Assembly (NCBI GenBank): GCA_017307375.1
Contig: JAFKFH010000021.1
Location: 1 to 64,000, forward strand
Length of the DNA stretch: 64,000 nucleotides
Source: Alphaproteobacteria bacterium
GTDB lineage: Bacteria; Pseudomonadota; Alphaproteobacteria; Ferrovibrionales; Ferrovibrionaceae
Direction of reading: 5' to 3'
The translations under genes and the position numbers were made by a program. The notes beneath the pieces were generated by a model that saw nothing but the letters and a program-made list of their open reading frames with translations, did no database searches and was not told the origin of the DNA. Every line of letters begins with the position of its first letter. Position 1 is the stretch's first letter. Below, one piece after another: positions 44,177-53,158 of the stretch.

Positions 44177-44279
44177 CACGCTGAGAGACCGTGCCGGCGA
44201 CCATGGTGCCCGTTGCTCGGCAATGCTGAGCGACGGGCGATCAGCGCCTTCCTCCAACTTGGAACCATCGAGATCGGTA

Positions 44280-44291
44280 TAGATTTATCAT
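44280..44291 (+). promoter_or_regulatory. TAGATKTATCAT box, copy B
   Basis: TAGATTTATCAT ends 47 bases before the second TetR start. Eleven of twelve bases match copy A, and the following bases also end in AT (ATAAAATC against TTTCATAG). Confidence 0.45.
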
Positions 44292-44338
44292 TTCATAGTG
44301 GATATTGTATCCGGAGGTGTGGCGGAAGAGGGAAGCGG

Positions 44339-44947
44339 ATGCCGATCCCGAGACAAGATTCGGCAGCCAGGGACGAGGCCGGAACCGTTCGTGCTCAACT
44401 GCTTGCCGCCGCCTGCGACGAATTCTGCGAAGTTCCCTTCTATGAGGCCGATACCGACAGGATCGCCGAGCGCGCGGGTCTGCCGCCCGGAACCTTCTAC
44501 AGCCATTTCAGGGACAAGGCCGAAATCTTCGCTGAAGCCCTCATGTATCTGTATCGCCGCGAGGCCGAAGAGATCATCGACAGGGTGAAAGCCGCGTCGG
44601 CTGCGGAGGCGAGTGCGGGCGAGACCGCGGACATCATTGTCGAGTTCCTGCTTGCGTCTCGTCGGCGCCAAGCGCTCATTCGACTGCAATGCGCGATACT
44701 TCATCATGTCGACCCGCGGATACTCGACGCGGAACGGCGTGCCCAGTCACACTACGTCACCGAGTTGACCCGTGCGTTGCGCCAATGCCCGGCGATCAAG
44801 ACCGCGCCCGAAGACCATGCTCTGAATGTCTACATTCTGAATTCTCTCATCAACGCCATCGCGAACGAGGAATTCGAAGAGCGATACCGGTCAAGGGTGG
44901 TTGCGGGAATAAGATCGATATTATCATCCTATTTCGGCGACGGTTAA
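44339..44947 (+). CDS. TetR family regulator, tandem paralogue B
   Basis: 202 residues, ATG after GAGGGAAG. The HTH (RAQLLAAACDEFCEVPFYEADTDRIAERAGLPPGTFYSHFRDKAEIFAEAL) is very like that of the upstream protein (CDEFCEVPF, PGTFY, HF-DK, EIFAEA are shared), and both have LLA(C/S)RxRQALIRLQ in the ligand domain. The C-terminal parts diverge more. An upstream GTG-type extension exists but is unlikely. The pair may hetero-dimerise or compete for one operator. Confidence 0.9.
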   Translation: MPIPRQDSAARDEAGTVRAQLLAAACDEFCEVPFYEADTDRIAERAGLPPGTFYSHFRDKAEIFAEALMYLYRREAEEIIDRVKAASAAEASAGETADIIVEFLLASRRRQALIRLQCAILHHVDPRILDAERRAQSHYVTELTRALRQCPAIKTAPEDHALNVYILNSLINAIANEEFEERYRSRVVAGIRSILSSYFGDG

Positions 44948-45642
44948 GGGCGCAGCCGCCCGGACGGACGCGCATCCGGAGAACGACAGGAAGTCCACCG
45001 CTCGGCGGTCGGATGGGCGGCACGATGCCCTCCTGCGTCTAATCCGCAGCAGGCCGACGGCAGGGCGCATCCGGATGGTCGGATGCATTGACTTCGATGA
45101 TGCGTGAGATAACGCCGCGTACCATCAATGACCTTGCATTGCCCACCACAGCCGTGACTTATCGTCTCCTGGGGCTACTGGCGTTGTCGAACAAGCCTGC
45201 ATGCAACGATGTATCGACCAGCAGGCGCTGCTCGAGAGATTGCGTCGCGACATGCGCCAGCGTCTTTTCGACGCGTCGATGAGGAAATCGCGGCGCTCGT
45301 GGGGCTTGCGAACCCCGATCATTTCTCGACCCGCTTTCGCAAGTCGTTTGGCCTGTCGCCGCACGGCTGGCGCAATCGGAATAAATGACGATGCGGGTGT
45401 CCGACGCGTGGGACCCACCGCTCGATCAATGTTCGTGGGCGGTCTGACCTCGAAAGTCCCGTGCCGACCCTGCGCATGCAATTGCCGATGGTGATGGCCG
45501 ATCGATACCGGACACTCCCTCCTCCGGGACTGGCGGAGGGGACGATGCGGGCCAGGACCAAGCCGAGTGCCGGCAACACGCGAACGTATAGCTGTGCCCG
45601 CAGCCGATATCGGGAGGTTATAGAAGGAAGTAGGGGAAGTGG
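44948..45642. other. 695-base region with no intact gene
   Basis: Between the second TetR gene and tRNA-Arg. It contains the AraC remnant at 45260-45388, an imperfect repeat GCATCC...GGATGC near 45068-45087, and hairpin CCCTCC/GGAGGG near 45515-45540. Coding-like frames are broken or short. It resembles decayed sequence downstream of a tRNA. Confidence 0.55.
45260..45388 (+). pseudogene. AraC family C-terminal remnant
   Basis: One frame reads IAALVGLANPDHFSTRFRKS then FGLSPHGWRNRNK and a stop, which is the second helix-turn-helix and tail of an AraC regulator (compare AVGLANPDHFSRRFR in intact family members). The upstream half of the domain and a start are missing, so this is a gene remnant. 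Confidence 0.65.
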
Positions 45643-45716
45643 CGCGCCGGGGAAGATTCGAACTCCCGACCCCCAGATTCGTAGTCTGGTGCTCTATCCA
45701 GCTGAGCTACCGGCGC
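45640..45716 (-). tRNA. tRNA-Arg (anticodon ACG)
   Basis: 77 bases on the minus strand with encoded CCA. Acceptor GCGCCGG/CCGGCGC, D arm with AGCTCAGCTGG, anticodon stem CCAGA/TCTGG around CTACGAA (anticodon ACG), and T arm with TTCGAAT. A complete, normal tRNA. Confidence 0.97.
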
Positions 45717-45850
45717 CCGTCCGTGGTGGCGGTCCTTATACAGGATGGTTCGGCGATGGCAAGCCAAAATGTTGCAGCCCGATGGCGTGACGCGCCGGGC
45801 GGATTGGCCTAGCCTCGATCATGAGTTCAGTCCGCCCGAGGCCCGCGCCA

Positions 45851-46564
45851 ATGCCGATCACCACCCTGGCTTTCGATGCCGACGATACGCTCTGGCACAA
45901 CGAATCGATCTTCGCGCTGACCCAGCAGCGTTTTGCCGAACTGCTTGCCGACTATGCCGACCCGGCGACGCTGGGGGCGCGGCTGCTGGAGACCGAGCGC
46001 GCCAATCTCGGCGTGTTCGGTTATGGCGTGAAGGGCTTTACCCTGTCGCTGATCGAGACGGCGATCGCGGTCACCGAGGGCAGGGTGCCGGCCGATACCA
46101 TCCGGGCCCTGATCGATCTGGCCAAGATGATGCTGACCCATCCGGTCGAGCCGCTGCCCGACGTGGCCGAGACGCTCGGTCAGTTGAAGGAGCGCTATCG
46201 CCTGATCGTGATCACCAAGGGCGACCTGTTCGACCAGGAGGCCAAGATCGCCCGCTCGGGTCTCGGCGATCTGTTCGATGCCGTCGAGATCGTCTCGGAG
46301 AAGGACGAAGGCGTCTATCGCCGTATCCTCGCCCGCCACGGCGACGGGGCGGAGAAGGCGGTCATGATCGGCAATTCGCTGCGCTCCGACATCCTGCCGA
46401 TGCTGGCCGCCGGCGGCCATGCGGTGCACATTCCCTATCACTTGACCTGGGCCCACGAGGCGGCCGACGCCCCGGTTGGCCATCCGCGCTTCACCCAGCT
46501 TGCGCGCATGGCGGAACTGCCGGGCTGGCTGCGTGCGGTTCACGGCGGCGTCGCCGCGGATTGA
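45851..46564 (+). CDS. HAD family hydrolase
   Basis: 237 residues. HAD landmarks: nucleophile motif FDADDTLW (Asp9 and Asp11), Thr in ITKGD, Lys in KIARSGLGDLFD, and motif IGNSLRSDILPMLAAGG. Substrate not predictable; many are phosphatases for sugar or nucleotide phosphates. The ATG at 45851 has CGAGG 9 bases upstream; an upstream ATG at 45821 is in frame without such a site. Follows tRNA-Arg on the other strand. Confidence 0.9.
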   Translation: MPITTLAFDADDTLWHNESIFALTQQRFAELLADYADPATLGARLLETERANLGVFGYGVKGFTLSLIETAIAVTEGRVPADTIRALIDLAKMMLTHPVEPLPDVAETLGQLKERYRLIVITKGDLFDQEAKIARSGLGDLFDAVEIVSEKDEGVYRRILARHGDGAEKAVMIGNSLRSDILPMLAAGGHAVHIPYHLTWAHEAADAPVGHPRFTQLARMAELPGWLRAVHGGVAAD

Positions 46565-46640
46565 GGTGGGAGAACGGCAACGTCAGCCGGCCATGAAACT
46601 GCCTTGGTCCGCTCTATAGTAGCTGCCAGGAAGGCCTGTA

Positions 46641-46820
46641 ATGACCCTGACCACCTACGAAACGGTTCGCCTGCTGGCGGGTTTCGCCATGGTGCTGCTG
46701 ATCCTCCCGGCGGCGCTGCCGGCCCTGGCCCGCTGGCGCCGGCCGTTGCGCAACGTCGGGCTGGGCTGCTTCGTCGCGGCGATGCTTGCCGCACTCTATG
46801 CCTGGGCGACGGGCGGGTGA
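46641..46820 (+). CDS. small two-helix membrane protein
   Basis: 59 residues from an ATG with AGGAAGG 8 bases upstream. Two hydrophobic helices (LLAGFAMVLLILPAALPALARW and VGLGCFVAAMLAALYAW) around a basic turn. Not recognised as a named family. It sits between a HAD gene and a hemolysin III gene on the same strand, with short gaps. Confidence 0.65.
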   Translation: MTLTTYETVRLLAGFAMVLLILPAALPALARWRRPLRNVGLGCFVAAMLAALYAWATGG

Positions 46821-46875
46821 GCCGCCGCCGGTGCCGCTGATCGCTTGTCGCGGTTCGGCGTGACAGGGACTTGCC

Positions 46876-47520
46876 ATGGAACGTGAAGACAGTCCGTCAG
46901 AACTGCTGGCCGACCTCTGGATGCATCGGGTCGGGGTTACGGCCGGCCTGGCCGCTGCCCTGATCCTGGTCGGGCTGGCCGTCGCCTTGGGGGCGGCGCC
47001 GGCCGTCGTCGCGGTCGTGATCTACGCGATCGCGCTGATGGCGATGCTGGGCTGCTCGGCCTTCTATCACCTGACGCCGCCATCGCCGCGCAAGGCGCTT
47101 GCCCGGCGGTTCGACCATGCGGCGATCTTCCTGCTGATCGCCGGAACCTACACCCCGTTCACATTGGGCCGCCTCGGCGGGGCCTGGGGTTACGGCCTCG
47201 TCGCCGTCGTCTGGGCGGTGGCGCTGGCCGGCATGGCGATCAAGCTGTTCCTGCCCGGTCGGTTCGAGCGGCTGTCGATTGCCGTCTACCTGGCCCTCGG
47301 CTGGATCGGGGTCGTCGCCTTCCGGCCGATGCTCGACGCGCTCGGCCCGGCGCCGCTGGTTCTCATCGCCGCCGGCGGCGTGCTCTATTCCGTCGGCGTG
47401 ATCTTCCACGTCTGGCGCAGCCTGAAGTTCCAGAACGCCATCTGGCACGGCTTTGTGCTGGCCGGGGCCGGCTGCCACTACGTCGCGGTGCTGAACGGCG
47501 TGGTGCTGGCCGCTAGCTGA
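46876..47520 (+). CDS. hemolysin III / PAQR family membrane protein
   Basis: 214 residues, seven predicted helices. PAQR signature pieces are present: SAFYHLTP near residue 60, RRFDHAAIFLLIAGTYTPF near 75, and the late His pair in FHVWRSLKFQNAIWHGFVLAGAGCHYVAVL. In this family the conserved Ser, His and Asp coordinate zinc in the membrane, with proposed lipid hydrolase activity; haemolysis is a historic name. Its end overlaps the convergent small gene at 47513. Confidence 0.92.
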   Translation: MEREDSPSELLADLWMHRVGVTAGLAAALILVGLAVALGAAPAVVAVVIYAIALMAMLGCSAFYHLTPPSPRKALARRFDHAAIFLLIAGTYTPFTLGRLGGAWGYGLVAVVWAVALAGMAIKLFLPGRFERLSIAVYLALGWIGVVAFRPMLDALGPAPLVLIAAGGVLYSVGVIFHVWRSLKFQNAIWHGFVLAGAGCHYVAVLNGVVLAAS

Positions 47521-47656
47521 AATAGCTGATGGTGGCCAGCACGCCGACGCCGAGCACCACGACCAGGACCAGCCCGATGCCCCAGGCACCGTTGCCGGTG
47601 CGCCGCCGCGGCCTGATCTGCAGCGGAAACGGCGTCCCCTTCAGTTTCTCGTCCAT
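47513..47656 (-). CDS. small single-pass membrane protein
   Basis: 47 residues: a short basic cytosolic part (LKGTPFPLQIRPRRRTGNG) and one membrane helix (GIGLVLVVVLGVGVLATISYF). The ATG at 47656 follows GAGTACC-type weak spacing. Convergent overlap of 8 bases with hemolysin III. Composition is that of a real membrane protein; no family recognised. Confidence 0.55.
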   Translation of the reverse strand: MDEKLKGTPFPLQIRPRRRTGNGAWGIGLVLVVVLGVGVLATISYFS

Positions 47657-47773
47657 GCCCGGTACTCCCGACTGACCGATGGTAAACGCCGGGCACGGTA
47701 GTGCGGGCCGCGCCAGGGCGGCTGCGACAAAGCTGTGACATCGGGGATGGAAGGAAACTGTCCGGCGGCGGAT

Positions 47774-47849
47774 TGGTGGAGCCGAGCGGGATCGAACCGC
47801 TGACCTCCTCATTGCGAACGAGGCGCTCTCCCAGCTGAGCTACGGCCCC
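47774..47849 (-). tRNA. tRNA-Ala (anticodon CGC)
   Basis: 76 bases on the minus strand with encoded CCA. Acceptor GGGGCCG/CGGCTCC (one G-U), D arm AGCTCAGCTGGG, anticodon loop TTCGCAA (anticodon CGC), T arm TTCGATC. Normal structure. Confidence 0.95.
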
Positions 47850-47914
47850 GCCGAACCGGACAGGCGGGGGAAATACCCCAGAACTTTTCGACCTGCAAGC
47901 CCTAAATCGAGGGT

Positions 47915-48583
47915 TCAGAAATCGAGCACCGCATAATGCTTGGGGGCGGGCAGGCCGGGGACGTGTTCGGCCAGCAGCGGGCGGAACGACGGCCGCGATT
48001 TCAGCCGCATGTACCAGTCCTTGGCGGCCTCGAAATCGTCCCAGGGAATGTCGTTCATATAATCCAGGCTGGACAGATGCGCGGCCGCGGTCAGGTCCGC
48101 CAGGCCGAAATCGGCGCCGGCAAGCCAGGTCCGGCGCTCCGACAGCCAGCCGAGATAGCCGAGATGGTCGCGCAGGGCGTGCTGAGCCTGGCGGATCACC
48201 GCCGAATCGGGCCCGCCCAACCCCATGAAGCGCTTGAACAGCTTTTCGTAGACCAGTGGCAGCGTGACCTCATGGGCGAACTTCAGGTCGAACCAGGCCA
48301 CCAGCCGCCGCGTCTCGGCCCGCGCGCCGGGGTCGAAGCCGATCAGCGAACGCTTCTGGTGGACCTCGTCGATGAATTCGCAGATCGCCTGGCTTTCACA
48401 GAGGACCAGACCGTCCTCCTCGATCAGCACCGGCACCTGGCCGGTCGGGTTCAGCCCGAGGAATTCGTCGCGCCGCTCCCAGAACTTCTCGATCTCCAGG
48501 TCGAAGTCGAGACCCATCTCGCGCAGCGCCAGCCGCACCTTCCGCGAATAGGGGCAAAGCCAAATATGGTATAGTTTGCGCAT
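47915..48583 (-). CDS. glutathione S-transferase family protein
   Basis: 222 residues. The thioredoxin-fold N-terminal half has [21 protein letters not shown] with a Cys-Pro-Tyr-Ser active site of the omega/lambda kind, and the cis-Pro strand [11 protein letters not shown] with E-SQAI for glutathione binding. The C-terminal helical half follows ([24 protein letters not shown]). It would be a cytoplasmic conjugating or reducing enzyme. Divergent from the CPA2 antiporter gene, 64 bases apart. Confidence 0.92.
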   Translation of the reverse strand: MRKLYHIWLCPYSRKVRLALREMGLDFDLEIEKFWERRDEFLGLNPTGQVPVLIEEDGLVLCESQAICEFIDEVHQKRSLIGFDPGARAETRRLVAWFDLKFAHEVTLPLVYEKLFKRFMGLGGPDSAVIRQAQHALRDHLGYLGWLSERRTWLAGADFGLADLTAAAHLSSLDYMNDIPWDDFEAAKDWYMRLKSRPSFRPLLAEHVPGLPAPKHYAVLDF

Positions 48584-48647
48584 CGATCCGAAGCTATCCC
48601 AACAGATAGTTTGTGGAAAGCCCGAGTCGCTGACAGAGTCCGGATCG

Positions 48648-50459
48648 ATGCCTACGCTTGCCGCCATCGCCATCATGCTTTTTGCCGCCATCGTCGCCGT
48701 CCGGCTGTCCAGCCGGTTCGGCTTTGGCGCCGTCCTGGGCTATCTCGTTGCCGGCATGGCGATGGGGCCACATGGCTTGAAACTGATCGGCGATCCCTCC
48801 GCGGTGCTGCATGTCGCCGAATTCGGCGTGGTCATGCTGCTGTTCATCATCGGGCTGGAACTGAAGCCGCAGCGGCTGTGGGTGATGCGCCGGCAGGTCT
48901 TCGGGCTGGGCGGGCTGCAGGTCGTCGGCACGACGGCGTTGTTCGGGCTGATCGGCTGGTCGCTCGGCTTCAACCCGGCGGCGTCGGGCATCGCCGGTCT
49001 CGGCCTCGCCCTGTCGTCGACGGCCTTCGTGCTGCCGATCCTGGGCGAAAGCGGCGAGATCTCGGCGGCGCACGGGCGCTCGTCCTTCGCCATCCTGCTG
49101 TTCCAGGATATCGCCGTGATACCGGCGATGGCGCTGATCCCGCTGATGGGGGTCGAGGCGAAGTCCGGCCCGCTCGGCGACATGCTGCTCGATGCCGGCC
49201 GGGCGATCGCCGCCATCCTGCTGGTAATTCTGCTCGGCCGTCAGGTCGTGCGCCACTTCCTGCGGATCGTGGCCGAGACCCGCAACCACGAACTGTTCGT
49301 CATCACGGCCCTGTTCATCGTGCTCGGCACCGCCGCGCTGATGGAGGCGGTCGGGCTGTCGATGTCGCTGGGCGCCTTCCTCGCCGGCGTCCTGCTGGCC
49401 GATTCGGAATACCGGCACGAGCTGCAGGCCGATATCGAGCCGTTCAAGGGGGTCATGCTCGGCCTGTTCTTCATGGCGGTCGGCATGGCTGCCTACCTGC
49501 CGCTGCTGGTCGAAAGCCCGGGGCTGATCCTCGGGCTGACGGCCGGCTTCATGGCCGTCAAGATCGTCATCATCTACCTGCTGGGCCGCTACGGCGCCGG
49601 TCTCGACGCCCGGGCCGCCCGGGCCATGGCCTTCGTGCTGCCGCAGGGCGGCGAATTCGCCTTCGTCCTCTATGACGTCGCCGCGCGCGAGGGGGCGATG
49701 ACCGACCTGATCGCCGACTATCTGATCGTCGCGGTGACCCTGTCGATGGCCGCGACCCCGCTGGTCCACCAGTTCAACCGCCGGTTCCTCGATCGCTGGC
49801 TGTCGCCCCCCGGTGACGGGCCGCGCTTCGACACGATCGAAACCCCCGCCCAGCCGGTGGTCATCGCCGGTTTCGGCCGATTCGGCCAGATCGTCTCGCG
49901 GACGTTGCGGGCCCGCAGCATCCCGTTCACCGCGATCGAGGTGTCGGCGACCCAGGTCGACTTCGTCCGCCGCTTCGGCAACAAGGTCTATTACGGCGAT
50001 GCCACGCGGCTGGACATCCTGCGCTCGGCGGAAATCGGCGAGGCGCGGGCCTTCGTGCTGGCGATCGACGATCCCGAGGCGTCGGTCCTGTGCGCCGAGG
50101 TGGTGCGGCGGAATTTTCCCGACCTGCCGATCTATGCGCGGGTGCGCAACCGCCAGCATGCCTTCCGCCTGCTCGACCTCGGCGTCACCCATGTCGTGCG
50201 CGAAACCTTCGCCTCCAGCCTGGAATTGACCGAAGACCTGCTGCAGGGCCTGGGGTTCCCGGCCCAGGAAGCCGCCCATACGATCGCCACCTTCCGCCAG
50301 CATGACGAGGCGATGCTGCTCAGCCAGCATGCCGCCCATGCCGACGAGGCGGCGCTGGTGCAGAGCGCCCAGGAGGCCAGCGAGCAGTTGCGCAGCCTGT
50401 TCGAAAGCGATCCGACCGGCCAGGCCGCCGCGCAGGCCGCGCTGCCGGCCGGCGAATGA
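48648..50459 (+). CDS. CPA2-type monovalent cation:proton antiporter (KefB/KefC-like)
   Basis: 603 residues. Residues ~1-385 are the antiporter membrane domain (LGYLVAGMAMGPHGLKLI, GLALSSTAFVLPILGE, SSFAILLFQDIAVIPAMAL with the functional QD pair). Then comes a TrkA-N regulatory domain (VVIAGFGRFGQIVSRTL, ~410-530) for NAD(H) or glutathione-linked gating and a short helical tail. It would extrude K+ against H+ under stress by electrophiles. Divergent from a glutathione S-transferase, which fits that role. The start follows a weak site. Confidence 0.93.
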   Translation: MPTLAAIAIMLFAAIVAVRLSSRFGFGAVLGYLVAGMAMGPHGLKLIGDPSAVLHVAEFGVVMLLFIIGLELKPQRLWVMRRQVFGLGGLQVVGTTALFGLIGWSLGFNPAASGIAGLGLALSSTAFVLPILGESGEISAAHGRSSFAILLFQDIAVIPAMALIPLMGVEAKSGPLGDMLLDAGRAIAAILLVILLGRQVVRHFLRIVAETRNHELFVITALFIVLGTAALMEAVGLSMSLGAFLAGVLLADSEYRHELQADIEPFKGVMLGLFFMAVGMAAYLPLLVESPGLILGLTAGFMAVKIVIIYLLGRYGAGLDARAARAMAFVLPQGGEFAFVLYDVAAREGAMTDLIADYLIVAVTLSMAATPLVHQFNRRFLDRWLSPPGDGPRFDTIETPAQPVVIAGFGRFGQIVSRTLRARSIPFTAIEVSATQVDFVRRFGNKVYYGDATRLDILRSAEIGEARAFVLAIDDPEASVLCAEVVRRNFPDLPIYARVRNRQHAFRLLDLGVTHVVRETFASSLELTEDLLQGLGFPAQEAAHTIATFRQHDEAMLLSQHAAHADEAALVQSAQEASEQLRSLFESDPTGQAAAQAALPAGE

Positions 50460-50578
50460 CCGGGATCGGCGGCGAGATTGTACCTTCGTAGGAATTTCGC
50501 CATTGTAAGGCTATGAAGCGGGCGCTGGTTTTGCTAGTGATCTAGGTCTCCGCTCCGACGTGACCACCGGGGAAGTCC

Positions 50579-51703
50579 TTGTCGCAATCGATGCCCAAGC
50601 TTGCCGGCAGCGAATTCCTGCCATCGCGTTTCGCCGAACGCGGCGCGGCGGTTCCCTTCACCACGCCGCTGCTGGCGCAGGCGCGGGTGCGGATCGACGA
50701 CCGCAAGCAGTTCGAGCTGATGATCCCGGCCTTTGCCGGGGCCAAGGGCACCTATGCGATCCGCTGGCGAGACCTGCCGGAAGTTTTCACCAGCATGACG
50801 GTACATGATCGGGCGCTGCACGACGCGATCGGCGCCGGGGCCGAGGCCAGCCCCGCCAGCGTGCGCCTTGCCGCGATGAAGGTGGCGGCCTCCGGCCTCG
50901 CCGGGCCGGAGGCGGCGCGCAGCGCCCGCCATTTCCTGGCCGAGGAGGAGAACGACCGGCTGCTGATGACCTTCCTGCTGGTCAAGGCGGCGTGCGACCA
51001 GGTGGGCGAGCGCTCGGGGCTTTCGATCTCGGATCTGACGTCGGCGGAAGGCCGCCTCAAGGCCAAGACGGCGATCGAGGGCGTCGCGCGCCGCTTCGGG
51101 CGTCCGCCCAATGCGCTCTATGCCGAGCTCGAGGATTGGGCACGCATCGCCGGCCCGCTCGGCGCCCCGGAACAGCCGCGGCCCGCCCGGCTGCGCCGGC
51201 TGGCCCATCAACTGGCGGTGATGGACGCGCAGCTCGCCGCCTTCGCCGAGAAGGATCTGTCGGAAGCGCGTGCCATGGCACTCTATTGCCATCGCGTGCT
51301 CTCCTTCACGCTGGACGCCTTCAAGACCGTCTGCGACCAGCTCGACGCGCTGGCGGGTGGCATCCCGATGGCCCTGCGCAACTGGAAGAAGACGCGCGAC
51401 GACATCGGCCTGCAGGCCGAACGCGCGGCCTGGACCCTCGACGGCTGGGAGTTCATCCTGGCGCTGTGGCGCGACGCCGAGGGGCGCGAAAGGGCCGAGC
51501 GCTACGTGGCGCTGGCCGAGATGCATCGCCTGGTACCGATGATGCCGGAAAAGGAATTCCCCAACCAGCTCGGCCAGTTCCGCAGCGTCGCCGAGGGCGC
51601 GGCCGCCAAATATGCCAAGGCGCTGCAGGGCTGGCAGTCCGGTGCCTACGACGTCGATCTGATCATGCGGCTGGAGCGGATGAAGCAGAGCACGGTGTCA
51701 TGA
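50579..51703 (+). CDS. unrecognised helical protein, first of a two-gene operon
   Basis: 374 residues from a TTG with GGGGAAG upstream; ATG at 50591 is the alternative. Beyond ~80 residues the sequence is mostly long amphipathic helices (ARSARHFLAEEENDRLLMTFLLVKAACDQ; RLRRLAHQLAVMDAQLAAFAEKD) with no motif I know. No signal or membrane segment, so probably cytoplasmic. The next gene overlaps by 4 bases (ATGA), which indicates a complex or shared process. Confidence 0.75.
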   Translation: MSQSMPKLAGSEFLPSRFAERGAAVPFTTPLLAQARVRIDDRKQFELMIPAFAGAKGTYAIRWRDLPEVFTSMTVHDRALHDAIGAGAEASPASVRLAAMKVAASGLAGPEAARSARHFLAEEENDRLLMTFLLVKAACDQVGERSGLSISDLTSAEGRLKAKTAIEGVARRFGRPPNALYAELEDWARIAGPLGAPEQPRPARLRRLAHQLAVMDAQLAAFAEKDLSEARAMALYCHRVLSFTLDAFKTVCDQLDALAGGIPMALRNWKKTRDDIGLQAERAAWTLDGWEFILALWRDAEGRERAERYVALAEMHRLVPMMPEKEFPNQLGQFRSVAEGAAAKYAKALQGWQSGAYDVDLIMRLERMKQSTVS

Positions 51704-53154
51704 GCATCGAGGAACAGCTTCGCGAGATCGGCGCCAATCTCTTCAACCTGCCGGCCGAGAAGGTGGCCAAGCTGGCCCTGACGCTCGAGGGCGTGCGCGG
51801 TGTGCCCAAGGGCGGCGAATTCGCCGAGGCGGCGCTGGCGATGATCCGGCCGCGGCTGCGCCGCGACCGGCCGATGCGGCTGTTGACGCCGCAGCGGCTG
51901 TTCTGCCGGCCGTTCGAGGATCTGCTGGACGTCAACCCGACCGGCGACAAGGTGCGCGGCCGCATTGCCCGGTCGGCGATCAAGCCGATATGGGAGCTTT
52001 TCATGGCCGAGGCCCCGGCCGAGCGTTATCGCAAGGAGGCGGCCGCGATCGCCGCCCAGGCCCAGCCGACCGGCGATGCCTTCACCGACGATCCCCGGAT
52101 GATGACGCTGGGGGCGACCTTCTGGCCTTTCGCCGCCGACGTCCTGGGCGGTGTGCTGGACCGGGCCGAGCGCAGCCGCGAGCAGCGCGCCGCACTGATC
52201 CGCCAACTCGGCCACAATGTCTATTACGAACTGATCGACATGCACGGCGTGCTGGAAATCGCCGACCAGGCGATGGCGGTCGGTGAATTGCTGGCGCCCA
52301 AGCCGCTCGACATCCTGCGCGACGACCAGGCCAACGCCTTCAAGGCCATGCTGGTGGCGCTGGCCGAATCGCGCCGTGGCAAGCCCGCCTATCTGATCAT
52401 GCTGGCCCTTTCCCGCCTCAAGGATCCGTTCAGCCTGGTCCGCCTGGCCAACGATCTCGGCGCACTGGAATCCGGCTTCCAGCGCGAAAGCGTCGGCACC
52501 TTCACCCAGGTCACGCTGGCCCAGGCGATGGGGCTGATGGCCGAACGCATTGCCGGCCAGGACAAGTTCGGCGACGAGGCGCTGTCCGACCAGAACATCG
52601 CCCGGCTCGGCGCCGATCTGTCGAAGAGGCTCGCCCGCTTCGAGGAGACGATCGGCGGCGACGCGGCGCGCCAGGTGCGGTCGAGCTTTTCCGGCGCCAA
52701 GGACAAGCTGAAGCAGATGGTCAACGAGGGCGTCGTCGCCGAGGCGAACGACGTGGTGGTTTCCGGCATCGTCGACGGCATGACGGCCCGCCGGCGGATG
52801 AACGGCACCGCCTCGGACGCCGACGAGGAAATGGCGATCAAGCTGCAGCTCGCCGGCGAGAATCGCGCCCGGGCCTTGCGCCAGTGCCTCGTCTTCGCCG
52901 AGGATATCGGCATGCGCCGCGAACTGGAGCAGAAGGTCGCCGCGATCAGCCGGGATATCGAGCAGTCGACCCAGGCGATGCTGGACGGCCTGTCCTTCAC
53001 CGACGTGCGCGGCGCCGGCCGCGGCGCGGCCGAACTCGAGGTCAATTCGGCGGTACGTCTGATGGAGCTGGTGGCCGGCCCGCAGGCCGCCGAGAAGCTG
53101 CGCCGCCTGGGCCTTGCCGCCATCGCCGAGAAGGCGGGCGACGAGTCGACATGA
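51700..53154 (+). CDS. unrecognised helical protein, second of the operon
   Basis: 484 residues. Early part is compact (LREIGANLFNLPAEKVAKLALTLEGVRG; MRLLTPQRLFCRPFEDLL), the middle is helical (LVRLANDLGALESGF) and the C-terminal ~150 residues contain a coiled-coil-like run (QCLVFAEDIGMRRELEQKVAAIS) ending in a helical bundle. No catalytic motif seen. Translationally coupled to 50579-51703. The TetR gene starts 4 bases after its stop and may belong to the same transcript. Confidence 0.75.
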   Translation: MSIEEQLREIGANLFNLPAEKVAKLALTLEGVRGVPKGGEFAEAALAMIRPRLRRDRPMRLLTPQRLFCRPFEDLLDVNPTGDKVRGRIARSAIKPIWELFMAEAPAERYRKEAAAIAAQAQPTGDAFTDDPRMMTLGATFWPFAADVLGGVLDRAERSREQRAALIRQLGHNVYYELIDMHGVLEIADQAMAVGELLAPKPLDILRDDQANAFKAMLVALAESRRGKPAYLIMLALSRLKDPFSLVRLANDLGALESGFQRESVGTFTQVTLAQAMGLMAERIAGQDKFGDEALSDQNIARLGADLSKRLARFEETIGGDAARQVRSSFSGAKDKLKQMVNEGVVAEANDVVVSGIVDGMTARRRMNGTASDADEEMAIKLQLAGENRARALRQCLVFAEDIGMRRELEQKVAAISRDIEQSTQAMLDGLSFTDVRGAGRGAAELEVNSAVRLMELVAGPQAAEKLRRLGLAAIAEKAGDEST

Positions 53155-53158
53155 CCGA

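Noticed and set aside
45125-45481. 118-residue minus-strand frame near tRNA-Arg
   Set aside because: Low-complexity and overlapping the AraC remnant; part of it faintly recalled insertion sequence ends, but no transposase motif or terminal repeat could be identified.
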